From assembly GCF_900091315.1 (NCBI RefSeq), contig NZ_FLSP01000048.1, positions 1 to 61,766 on the forward strand: a stretch of DNA of 61,766 nucleotides, written 5' to 3'. Under the pieces are notes generated by a model, which saw only the letters and a program-made list of their open reading frames with translations, searched no databases and was not told the origin of the DNA. Shown here one piece after another: positions 34,427-41,840 of the stretch. Numbering within the stretch: position 1 is the first letter of the stretch; each line of letters starts with the position of its first letter. The DNA is from Streptomyces sp. DI166 (GTDB taxonomy: Bacteria > Actinomycetota > Actinomycetes > Streptomycetales > Streptomycetaceae). The position numbers were made by a program, and so were the translations under genes.

Positions 34427-35259
34427 CACTTCGGGCAGAAGTAGCTCGACCGGTTCATCCAGGGGCGCCGCCGCATCGGCGTGCCGCATCTCTTGCAGGG
34501 CAGCCCTTCACGGCCGTACGCGTCCAGGGACCGGTCGAAGTAGCCCGACTCGCCATTGACGTTGACGTACAGGCTGTCGAAGCTGGTGCCGCCGACCGCG
34601 AGGGCCGCGTTCATCACGTCCCGTACGTGGCCGAGGAGTTCGAAGGTGCGCGGGCGGGTGAAGGTCGCCGTCGGGCGGTCGTAGTGCAGGCGGGAGCGCC
34701 AAAGGGCCTCGTCCGCGTAGATGTTGCCGACGCCGCTGATCAACGACTGGTTCAGCAGGGCCCGTTTGACGGTGGTCCGCTTGCGGCGCAGCGCCTGGTG
34801 GAACGCCTCGTCGTCGAAGAGCGGGTCCAGCGGGTCGCGGGCGATGTGCGCGATGACGTCGGGCAGTCCGTCGGGGGTGTTCTCGTGCAACGACAGTCCG
34901 CCGAAGGTGCGTTGGTCGACGAAGCGGAGTTCGGTGCCGAGGGCGTCGGCGAAGCGGACGCGGATACGCAGGTGCTTCTCGGCCGGTGCCTCGTGCGGCT
35001 GTACCAGGAGCTGGCCGCTCATGCCGAGGTGGGCCAGGACCGACTGGTGCATGTCCTCCAGCGGCAGCCACAAGTACTTGCCGCGGCGGCTCGGCACGCC
35101 GAACCGGTGCCCCTTGAGGCGGTGCGTGAAGTCGTCGGCGCCCGCGATGTGCCGGCGCACGGCGCGCGGGTGCAGCACCTCGGCGTCGGCGACGGTGCGA
35201 TGGGCGACCCAGCGCTCCAGTCCGCGCCGGACGACCTCGACCTCGGGCAACTCGGGCAT
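34399..35259 (-). CDS. mutM: Formamidopyrimidine-DNA glycosylase MutM (Fpg)
   Basis: The ATG at 35259 gives MPELPEVEVVRRGLERWVAH, with the catalytic Pro (N-terminus after Met removal) and Glu. The protein has 286 residues. The helix-two-turn-helix segment (LNQSLISGVGNIYADEALW) and the C-terminal zinc finger (CKRCGTPMRRRPWMNRSS, then FCPKCQ) are intact. It removes oxidised purines such as 8-oxoguanine. It follows rnc, the common Streptomyces order. Confidence 0.96.
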   Translation of the reverse strand: MPELPEVEVVRRGLERWVAHRTVADAEVLHPRAVRRHIAGADDFTHRLKGHRFGVPSRRGKYLWLPLEDMHQSVLAHLGMSGQLLVQPHEAPAEKHLRIRVRFADALGTELRFVDQRTFGGLSLHENTPDGLPDVIAHIARDPLDPLFDDEAFHQALRRKRTTVKRALLNQSLISGVGNIYADEALWRSRLHYDRPTATFTRPRTFELLGHVRDVMNAALAVGGTSFDSLYVNVNGESGYFDRSLDAYGREGLPCKRCGTPMRRRPWMNRSSYFCPKCQRPPRAAS

Positions 35260-35287
35260 CGCATCCCCCGTACACACCGGTTCACGA

Positions 35288-35325
35288 GCCGAGCGCCCGC
35301 CCCGGGACGGGAACGGGCGCTCGGC
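35288..35325. terminator. Hairpin between rnc and mutM
   Basis: The arms gccgagcgcccg and cgggcgctcggc pair perfectly with a 14-base loop, 15 bp past the rnc stop. It should end or attenuate rnc transcription before mutM. Confidence 0.75.
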
Positions 35326-35339
35326 GGGGCCTGTTTCGC

Positions 35340-36134
35340 TCAGGCGGAGGCGGACGCCTCGTCGGCGTCCGCGGCGGCGTTCTCCGCCGCTTCGGCCGCC
35401 TGCTTGGCGCGCTCGTCCGCGGCGGCCCGGATGGACCGCCAGGCGGACTCGGCGGCCTGCTGCTCCGCCTCCTTCTTGCTGCGGCCGGTGCCGGTGCCGT
35501 ACGAGACGCCTCCGACGCGGGCGGCAGCAGTGAAGGTCTTCTCGTGGTCGGGGCCGGTCTCCGTGACCAGGTACTCGGGGACACCGAGCCCCTCGGTCGC
35601 GGTGAGCTCCTGGAGACTGGTCTTCCAGTCCAGGCCGGCTCCGAGATTCGAGGACTTCTCGATCAGGGGATCGAACAGGCGGTGCACCAGCTCCGCCGCC
35701 GAGTCCAGGCCCTGGTCGAGATAGACCGCGCCGATCACCGCTTCCAGGGTGTCGGCGAGGATGGACGCCTTGTCCCGGCCGCCCGTGCCCTCTTCACCGC
35801 GGCCGAGCCGGATGAAGGAACCCAGGTCCAGCCCGCGGCCGACCTCCGCAAGCGCACGAGAGTTGACCACCGCGGCCCGCAGCTTGGCCAGTTGGCCCTC
35901 GGGCAGGTCGGGGTGGGTGCGGTACAGCGTGTCCGTGACCACGAGGCCGAGCACGGAGTCCCCGAGGAACTCCAGGCGCTCATTGGTCGGCAGACCGCCG
36001 TTCTCGTACGCGTACGAGCGGTGCGTCAGCGCACGCACCAGAAGGGCGGACTCGACCTGGTAGCCGAGCCGCCCTTCCAACAGCGTGTGGGACGAGGCCG
36101 TGTTCTCCGCAGAGTTCTTCTTCGGCGTGGACAC
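35340..36134 (-). CDS. rnc: Ribonuclease III
   Basis: The GTG at 36134 (VSTPKKNSAENTASSHTLLE) gives 264 residues. The RNase III signature NERLEFLGDSVLGLVV (about 51-66) supplies the catalytic acids, with the second acidic site in DTLEAVIGAVYLD. The double-stranded RNA-binding domain (KTSLQELTATEGLGVPEY to EAEQQAAESAW) follows. The C-terminus is Ala-rich. In S. coelicolor the orthologue is AbsB, a global regulator of antibiotic synthesis through RNA processing. It sits 19 bp after rpmF. Confidence 0.96.
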   Translation of the reverse strand: MSTPKKNSAENTASSHTLLEGRLGYQVESALLVRALTHRSYAYENGGLPTNERLEFLGDSVLGLVVTDTLYRTHPDLPEGQLAKLRAAVVNSRALAEVGRGLDLGSFIRLGRGEEGTGGRDKASILADTLEAVIGAVYLDQGLDSAAELVHRLFDPLIEKSSNLGAGLDWKTSLQELTATEGLGVPEYLVTETGPDHEKTFTAAARVGGVSYGTGTGRSKKEAEQQAAESAWRSIRAAADERAKQAAEAAENAAADADEASASA

Positions 36135-36153
36135 AGTGCCTCTCACCAGCCGC

Positions 36154-36327
36154 TCAGACCTCGAGGACCTGGCGCTTGTTGTAGGTGCCGCAAGACGGGC
36201 ACGCGATGTGCTGCTGCTTGGGCTCGTGGCAGCGCTCGCACGCAACCAGGGTGGGGACCGCAGCCTTCCACTGCGACCGGCGGTGGCGCGTGTTGCTGCG
36301 CGACATCTTCCGCTTCGGAACAGCCAC
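36154..36327 (-). CDS. rpmF: 50S ribosomal protein L32
   Basis: The GTG at 36327 gives VAVPKRKMSRSNTRHRRSQW and 57 residues. Four cysteines (CERC, CPSC) make this a zinc-binding L32, so it may be subject to zinc-dependent paralogue exchange, as for other Streptomyces C+ ribosomal proteins. It lies 2 bp after the DUF177 gene, the conserved yceD-rpmF pair. Confidence 0.97.
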   Translation of the reverse strand: MAVPKRKMSRSNTRHRRSQWKAAVPTLVACERCHEPKQQHIACPSCGTYNKRQVLEV

Positions 36328-36329
36328 GG

Positions 36330-36983
36330 CTACTTCTCCTGCTTCTCGTCGACGCCCGGTTCGGCGCCGCTCATCTCGTCCTTCTCGCCGTCTTCGAGTG
36401 AACCGGCGAGTCCCTGCAGTGCCGCCCAACGGATGTCGACGGCGTCATGGTGGTGGTCCGGGTCGTCCGCGAGGCGCACGCCGCACTCGGCGCACAGTCC
36501 CGGGCAGTCTTCCTGGCACACCGGCTGCATCGGCAGTGCGAGCACCACCGCGTCCCGCAGCACGGGTTCGAGGTCGAACAGGCCGTCCTCGACAAAGAGC
36601 CTGTCCTCGTCGTCCTCGTCGTCGGCGGCGTCTTCGTCGGACCGCGACTTGGCGCGGCCCCGCTCGTCGGCTTCGGGGTACGAGAACATCTCCTGGAAGT
36701 CCGCTTCGACATCCAGCTGAAGCGGCTCCAGACACCTTACGCACTCCCCCTCGGCCTGTGCACGGGCGGTGCCTGTGACAAGCACCCCTTCCATGACCGA
36801 CTCAAGGCGGAGTTCGAGCTCCACCGGAGCGCCTTCCGGCACTTCGATGACGTCCTTCAGACCGAGGTCCTTGGGCGCGTCGATCGTGCGGTTCAGGCGC
36901 TGGAGCGCGCCAGGACGCCGACCCAGCTCGTGTGTGTCGAACACGAGGGGGTTGCGGTGGTCGAGGCGGGCGTTCAGAGCCAT
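36330..36983 (-). CDS. DUF177/YceD family protein
   Basis: The ATG at 36983 (MALNARLDHRNPLVFDTHEL) gives 217 residues. The family cysteines are in CVRCLEPL and CQEDCPGLCAECG. A strongly acidic stretch (DEDAADDEDDEDRLFVEDGL) lies between them. YceD proteins are linked to rRNA/ribosome assembly, mostly by constant pairing with rpmF. The name is certain; the function is not. Confidence 0.93.
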   Translation of the reverse strand: MALNARLDHRNPLVFDTHELGRRPGALQRLNRTIDAPKDLGLKDVIEVPEGAPVELELRLESVMEGVLVTGTARAQAEGECVRCLEPLQLDVEADFQEMFSYPEADERGRAKSRSDEDAADDEDDEDRLFVEDGLFDLEPVLRDAVVLALPMQPVCQEDCPGLCAECGVRLADDPDHHHDAVDIRWAALQGLAGSLEDGEKDEMSGAEPGVDEKQEK

Positions 36984-37139
36984 TCCTGCTTTCGATCTTC
37001 TCAGCTCAGGGACGCTGCCCCCGGTGTCCCCGGGCAGCGCTGATCGCGGACGTACGCGCGACCGAAGAGCCAGGATACTGGACCATTCGCTCACAGCCCA
37101 ATCCGGTGGATCCCCTACTGGCCGCGACGCCTGACGCGG

Positions 37140-38168
37140 CTACTGACCGCGCCCCTGCTCGTAGGCGCGCAGCTGCTCCGCGCTGATCATGCTGGTGTCG
37201 AAGAGGCTGGTCTCGTCCAGGGCGTACCCGGGCTGCTGCTGCGGGACCTGCTGCTGCGGCTCGTACGCCGTCTGCTGGGCGTCGTAGCCCTGGTAGGCGT
37301 AGGGGTCGGCCTGCTGGTAGCCGTAGGGGTCCTGCTGGGCGTAGGCGGGCTGCTGGTAGCCGCCGTAGGTGTCGTACGAGGGCTGCTGCGGGGCGTACGC
37401 GGGCTGCTCGGGCTGCTGCGGCTGGACCGGCTGGGCCGCGGCGTCCTGTTCGGCGAGGGCGGCCAGGTCGGCGAGATAGTCGGCGTCGCTGGAGTGCTGG
37501 ACGGTGGTGCCGTCCTCGGCGAGGGCGCCGAGGTCGTCGGTGGCGATCCGGCCGTGCAGCTTCTGCCGGCCGCGGCCGACCGCCTCCAGGGTCTTGGCGA
37601 GCACCGCCTCGAAGGCGCCGAGCTTGACGTCGACGTATTCGTCGGCGCTGCGGCGCAGGGTCTCCGGGTCGTGGCTGCGCTCGGGGGCGTCCTCGTCCTC
37701 GTAGCCCTGCTCGTCGAGGCCGGGGCCGGTGCCCAGCAGCTTCTCGCGGCCGCGGCCGACGGAGCCGAGGGTCTTGGTGAGGACCACCTCGAAGTTGGCG
37801 AGCTTGGAGTCGACGTAGTCGTCGGCCTCCGCGCGGATCTCCTCGGCCTCCTTGCGGGCCTCGGCGAGGATCCGGTCGGCCTCGGCCTGGGAGCGGCGGG
37901 CGACCTCGGTGTCGGAGATCAGCGAGCCGCGCTCGGCGTGCGCGCCCTGGATGATCCGCTCGGCCTCCTGACGGGCCTGCTCGACCATCTGCTCGCGGTC
38001 GCCGATCAGCTCCTGTGCCTGCGCGAGGGAGCCGGGCAGGGCCTGGCGGACCTCTTCGAGCATCGAGAGCAGCTCGGCGCGGTTGACCACGCACGAGGCC
38101 GACATCGGCATCGACCGGGCACTGGAGACCGCCGCGACGATCTCGTCGAGCTTCTTCTGCACGTCCAT
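37140..38168 (-). CDS. DivIVA-like coiled-coil protein with internal duplication and Q/Y-rich tail
   Basis: The protein has 342 residues. Residues 35-125 are a charged coiled coil (ADRILAEARKEAEEIRAEAD) like the body of DivIVA/Wag31. Two copies of a 32-residue unit follow: ADDYVDSKLANFEVVL at 115-130 and ADEYVDVKLGAFEAVL at 175-190, each ending in VGRGR-x-KL. The last 95 residues are low-complexity Gln, Tyr, Pro and Ala. Streptomyces genomes often call this a cell division initiation protein. Polar growth or division is the likely setting, without direct proof. Confidence 0.8.
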   Translation of the reverse strand: MDVQKKLDEIVAAVSSARSMPMSASCVVNRAELLSMLEEVRQALPGSLAQAQELIGDREQMVEQARQEAERIIQGAHAERGSLISDTEVARRSQAEADRILAEARKEAEEIRAEADDYVDSKLANFEVVLTKTLGSVGRGREKLLGTGPGLDEQGYEDEDAPERSHDPETLRRSADEYVDVKLGAFEAVLAKTLEAVGRGRQKLHGRIATDDLGALAEDGTTVQHSSDADYLADLAALAEQDAAAQPVQPQQPEQPAYAPQQPSYDTYGGYQQPAYAQQDPYGYQQADPYAYQGYDAQQTAYEPQQQVPQQQPGYALDETSLFDTSMISAEQLRAYEQGRGQ

Positions 38169-38247
38169 CGTGTGCTCGCCACTCTCTACAGCTGTTTCGG
38201 AGACGGACGGGACGACTGTAGCCCCCTCTGTCCCCGCTGTAGCCCCG

Positions 38248-38757
38248 TCAGTCCTGGCGCAGCCGCTCGTTCAGGGCGTCCAGCACGAGCGGCGGGACGA
38301 GGTGGGAGACATCGCCGCCCCAGGTCGCGACCTCCTTGACGAGCGAGGAGGACAGGAAGCTGTAGGTGGGGTTGGTGGGCACGAAGAGGGTCTCGACGCC
38401 CGAGAGGCCGTTGTTCATCTGGGCCATCTGCAGCTCGTAGTCGAAGTCGCTGACCGCGCGCAGGCCCTTGACGATGGCGGGGATGTCGCGCTGCTTGCAG
38501 AAGTCGACGAGGAGCCCGTGGAAGGCCTCGACGCGCACGTTGGCGTACTCGGCGGTGACCGCGCGGATCAGGTCGAGGCGCTCCTCGACCTCGAACAGGC
38601 CCTTCTTGGCCTTGTTGATCATCACCGCGACGTAGACCTCGTCGTACAGCCTGGAGGCGCGGGAGATGATGTCGAGGTGTCCGTTGGTGATCGGGTCGAA
38701 CGACCCGGGACAAACGCAGCGGCGCACTTGAGTTCCCTCGCTCTCCGGTCCGGTCAT
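38248..38757 (-). CDS. coaD: Phosphopantetheine adenylyltransferase
   Basis: The ATG at 38757 overlaps the rsmD stop (ATGA) and gives 169 residues; homology begins at VRRCVCPGSFDPITNGHLDI. The nucleotidyltransferase TNGH motif and the late segment SSSLVKEVATWGGDVSHLVP are complete. The enzyme makes dephospho-CoA from 4'-phosphopantetheine and ATP, the penultimate CoA step. Confidence 0.95.
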   Translation of the reverse strand: MTGPESEGTQVRRCVCPGSFDPITNGHLDIISRASRLYDEVYVAVMINKAKKGLFEVEERLDLIRAVTAEYANVRVEAFHGLLVDFCKQRDIPAIVKGLRAVSDFDYELQMAQMNNGLSGVETLFVPTNPTYSFLSSSLVKEVATWGGDVSHLVPPLVLDALNERLRQD

Positions 38758-39338
38758 CGTGCGTCTTCGCACGTAGAGGCGGCGCGACCGTACCAAAACG
38801 TTCCCTCGCCGTAGCGACGGGCCCGGATGGCCTCGAAGCCGTCCGGCCAGTGGAATTCCCCGCCTCTGGTGCTGCGCTCCACGGTGACGAGCGCTTGCTC
38901 AGTGAGCCAGCCCTGCGTGCGGAGTGTGAGGAGAATCTCCCGAAGATCGTCGTCCGTGACGGCGTACGGCGGATCAAGGAAGACGATGTCGTACGGGCCC
39001 GGCGCGGGCGCCTTGATGATCTGCTCGGCCTTGCCCGCGCGCACCTCGGCGCCGGGGAGGCCGAGGCTCTTGACGTTCTCCCGCACGACGCGGGCGGCCC
39101 GAGCGTCCGCCTCGACGAGGAGGGCGTGGCTCGCGCCCCGGGAGAGGGCCTCCAGGCCGACGGCGCCCGATCCCGCGTACAGGTCGAGGACCCGTTCGCC
39201 GTCGAGGGGGCCGCCGAGGAGGGACTGCCAGGTGGACATCAGACCTTCGCGTGCGCGGTCGGAGGTCGGGCGGGTGCCGTTGCCTGGCGGCACTGAGAGG
39301 CGACGGCCGCCGGCGGTGCCGGCGATCACGCGGGTCAT
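38754..39338 (-). CDS. rsmD: 16S rRNA (guanine966-N2)-methyltransferase RsmD
   Basis: The ATG at 39338 (MTRVIAGTAGGRRLSVPPGN) gives 194 residues. AdoMet motif I is VLDLYAGSGAVGLEALSRGA and the catalytic DPPY is in YDIVFLDPPYAV. It methylates G966 of 16S rRNA. It is coupled to coaD by a four-base overlap, the conserved rsmD-coaD pair. Confidence 0.95.
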   Translation of the reverse strand: MTRVIAGTAGGRRLSVPPGNGTRPTSDRAREGLMSTWQSLLGGPLDGERVLDLYAGSGAVGLEALSRGASHALLVEADARAARVVRENVKSLGLPGAEVRAGKAEQIIKAPAPGPYDIVFLDPPYAVTDDDLREILLTLRTQGWLTEQALVTVERSTRGGEFHWPDGFEAIRARRYGEGTFWYGRAASTCEDAR

Positions 39339-39446
39339 CTTCGGTCCTTGGTGGTGGGCGGCTGTGGGTATCAAGTGTGGCCGGTCGCGCCCGCCCGGCG
39401 GTAGCCGCATGGTCCATACAGCCCCGCGCCCCTCGGGCAGTGCCGG

Positions 39447-41654
39447 TCAGCCCTTTTCCAGGTACTGCTCCCTCTCCTCGTCCAGGAGCGCGTCCAGGGC
39501 GGTGCGCAGGCCCGGGAGCCCGGTCAGCTCCGGGTCGGCCGCGACCACCGCCGTGGCCTCCTCGCGGGCCTGGGCGATGATCTCCTCGTCCTCGATGACC
39601 GCCAGCATCCGCAGGCTGGTGCGGGCGCCGGACTGGGCCTGGCCGAGGACGTCGCCCTCGCGGCGCTGTTCGAGGTCGATACGCGAGAGTTCGAAACCGT
39701 CGAGGGTGGCGGCGACGGCGTTCAGGCGCTGGCGGGCGGCGCTCGCCTCGGGCATCTCGGTGACCAGCAGGCACAGTCCGGGCGCGGAGCCGCGGCCGAC
39801 CCGGCCGCGCAGCTGGTGCAGCTGGGAGACGCCGAAGCGGTCGGCGTCCATGATCACCATGACGGTGGCGTTGGGGACGTTGACGCCGACCTCGATGACG
39901 GTGGTCGCGACCAGGACGTCGGTCTCCCCGGCGGCGAACCTGCGCATGACGGCGTCCTTGTCGTCGGGGTGCATACGGCCGTGCAGCACCTCCACGCGCA
40001 GGCCGCCGAGCGGGCCCTTGGTGAGCTGGTCGGCGACATCGAGGACGGCGAGCGGCGGGCGCTTCTCCGCCTCGTCCTCGGCGGACTTCTTCTTCGGGTC
40101 CGGTTCCTCGTCGCCGATGCGGGGGCAGACGACGTACGCCTGGTGGCCGTTCTCAACCTCCTCGCGCACGCGCTCCCACGCGCGGGTGAGGAAGTGGGGT
40201 TTGTCGGCGGCCGGGACGACATGGCTGGCGATCGGGGAACGGCCGGCCGGGAGCTGGTCGAGGACGGAGGTCTCCAGGTCGCCGAAGACGGTCATCGCGA
40301 CCGTGCGCGGGATGGGGGTGGCCGTCATGACCAGCAGGTGCGGGGGCTGTTTGCCCTTGCCGCGCAGGGCGTCGCGCTGCTCCACGCCGAAGCGGTGCTG
40401 TTCGTCGACCACGACCAGGCCGAGGTCGTGGAACTGCACCTTGTCCTCGATCAGCGCGTGCGTGCCGATGACGATGCCGGCCTCGCCGGTGACCAGGTCG
40501 AGCAGCGCCTGGCGCCGGGCCGCGGCCCCCATGGAGCCGGTCAGCAGGACGACCTTGGTGGCGTGCTCGGCGCCGCCCAGCATGCCGCCCTCGGCCAGTT
40601 CGCCCATCATCTCCACGATCGAGCGGTGATGCTGCTGGGCGAGGACTTCGGTGGGGGCGAGCATGGCGGCCTGGCCGCCCGCGTCGACGACGGCGAGCAT
40701 GGCGCGCAGGGCGACCATGGTCTTGCCCGAGCCGACCTCGCCTTGCAGCAGCCGGTGCATCGGGTGCTCGGTGGCCAGGTCGGTGAAGATTTCCTCGGAG
40801 ACGCGGCGCTGGCCGTCGGTGAGGGTGAAGGGCAGGCGGGCGTCGAAGGCGGCGAGGAGACCGTCCGGTTTGGGCTTGCGGGCCACCGCGGCGAGTTGGG
40901 TGTCGGCGTGGCGGCGGCGGGCGAGGGCGACCTGGAGGACGAACGCCTCGTCCCACTTCAGTCGGGCGCGGGCGTCGGCGATGTCGGCCTTGGTGTGCGG
41001 GCGGTGGATCTTCTCCAGCGCCTCGGGCAGTGGGAGCAGGCCGCGGCCCGCCCGCAGGCTCTCGGGGAGCGGGTCGACCGCGTCCTGGGCCATCGGGAGC
41101 ACCGTCTGAAGCGCCTTGCCGATCTTCCAAGACTCCAGTTTGGCGGTCGCGGGGTAAATGGGAATCAGGGCGCCCGCCCAGGTCTCCACGGTCTCCTCGC
41201 CGTCGCCGCGCAGCAGTTCGTAGGCGGGGTGGGCGAGCTGGAGGCGGCGGTTGAAGACGGAGACCTTGCCCGCGAACATCGCGCGTGTGCCCGGCAGGAG
41301 TTCCTTGTGGGGCTTGTGAACGCCGTTGCCGAAGAAGACGAGTTGGAGCCGGCCGCTGCCGTCGGTGATGGTGACCTCCAGCCGCTGGCCCTTGCCGCGC
41401 GGGGCCTTGGCGGAGGCGAAGCTGTGCAGCCGGGCATCGGCGACCTGGGCGACCACCGTGACGTGCTCGTCCATGGGCAGGTCGGCGAGGTGGGTGAGCT
41501 GGCCGCGCTCCTCGTATCTGCGCGGATAGTGGTGCAGGAGGTCGCCGACGGTGTGCAGTCCGAGGTGCTCGGCCATGACCTTCGCGGTGGCGGGGCCGAG
41601 CTGCGACTTCAGTGGCTGCTGGAGCGGTTCTTGCGGTGCGGGCACGAGATCCAT
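39447..41654 (-). CDS. recG: ATP-dependent DNA helicase RecG
   Basis: The ATG at 41654 (MDLVPAPQEPLQQPLKSQLG) gives 735 residues. The N-terminal wedge (OB-fold) domain includes LGLHTVGDLLHHYPRRYEER. The helicase motifs are complete: Walker A LQGEVGSGKTMVALRAMLAV, the DEQH box VVVDEQHRFGVEQR, VMTATPIPRTVAMTVFGDLE, and VIEVGVNVPNATVMVIMDAD with QLRGRVGRG. RecG remodels stalled forks and branch-migrates junctions. The distance to the divergent Hsp90-like gene is 186 bp. Confidence 0.96.
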   Translation of the reverse strand: MDLVPAPQEPLQQPLKSQLGPATAKVMAEHLGLHTVGDLLHHYPRRYEERGQLTHLADLPMDEHVTVVAQVADARLHSFASAKAPRGKGQRLEVTITDGSGRLQLVFFGNGVHKPHKELLPGTRAMFAGKVSVFNRRLQLAHPAYELLRGDGEETVETWAGALIPIYPATAKLESWKIGKALQTVLPMAQDAVDPLPESLRAGRGLLPLPEALEKIHRPHTKADIADARARLKWDEAFVLQVALARRRHADTQLAAVARKPKPDGLLAAFDARLPFTLTDGQRRVSEEIFTDLATEHPMHRLLQGEVGSGKTMVALRAMLAVVDAGGQAAMLAPTEVLAQQHHRSIVEMMGELAEGGMLGGAEHATKVVLLTGSMGAAARRQALLDLVTGEAGIVIGTHALIEDKVQFHDLGLVVVDEQHRFGVEQRDALRGKGKQPPHLLVMTATPIPRTVAMTVFGDLETSVLDQLPAGRSPIASHVVPAADKPHFLTRAWERVREEVENGHQAYVVCPRIGDEEPDPKKKSAEDEAEKRPPLAVLDVADQLTKGPLGGLRVEVLHGRMHPDDKDAVMRRFAAGETDVLVATTVIEVGVNVPNATVMVIMDADRFGVSQLHQLRGRVGRGSAPGLCLLVTEMPEASAARQRLNAVAATLDGFELSRIDLEQRREGDVLGQAQSGARTSLRMLAVIEDEEIIAQAREEATAVVAADPELTGLPGLRTALDALLDEEREQYLEKG

Positions 41655-41710
41655 TGCACACCACGCCACTGACAACGGCACCGAGTGCCTGCCCCGCGGC
41701 ACCGTAAAGT

Positions 41711-41752
41711 CCTAGGAAAGCCCTGGTCAGAGACCAGGTTGCGCTCTAGGAT
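41711..41752 (+). promoter_or_regulatory. Nested palindrome and candidate promoter of the Hsp90-TPR operon
   Basis: A perfect inverted repeat, cctggtc-aga-gaccagg (41722-41738), is enclosed by a second pair, cctag (41711) and ctagg (41746). TAGGAT at 41747-41752 could be the -10; the palindrome would then cover the -35. This arrangement suggests a repressor or activator site. The start codon lies about 90 bp further on. No regulator gene is adjacent. Confidence 0.45.
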
Positions 41753-41840
41753 GACGCGTCCTACGGCCATCCTTCGCGGTCACCGCCTCACCGGACCGCC
41801 CGACCCCGCGCCGACCCGCACCCCCACCGGCGCAGCGACG

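Noticed and set aside
39816..41672. A 618-codon open frame on the plus strand opposite recG
   Set aside because: It mirrors recG codon structure exactly, as high-GC antisense frames do, and has no recognisable domain.
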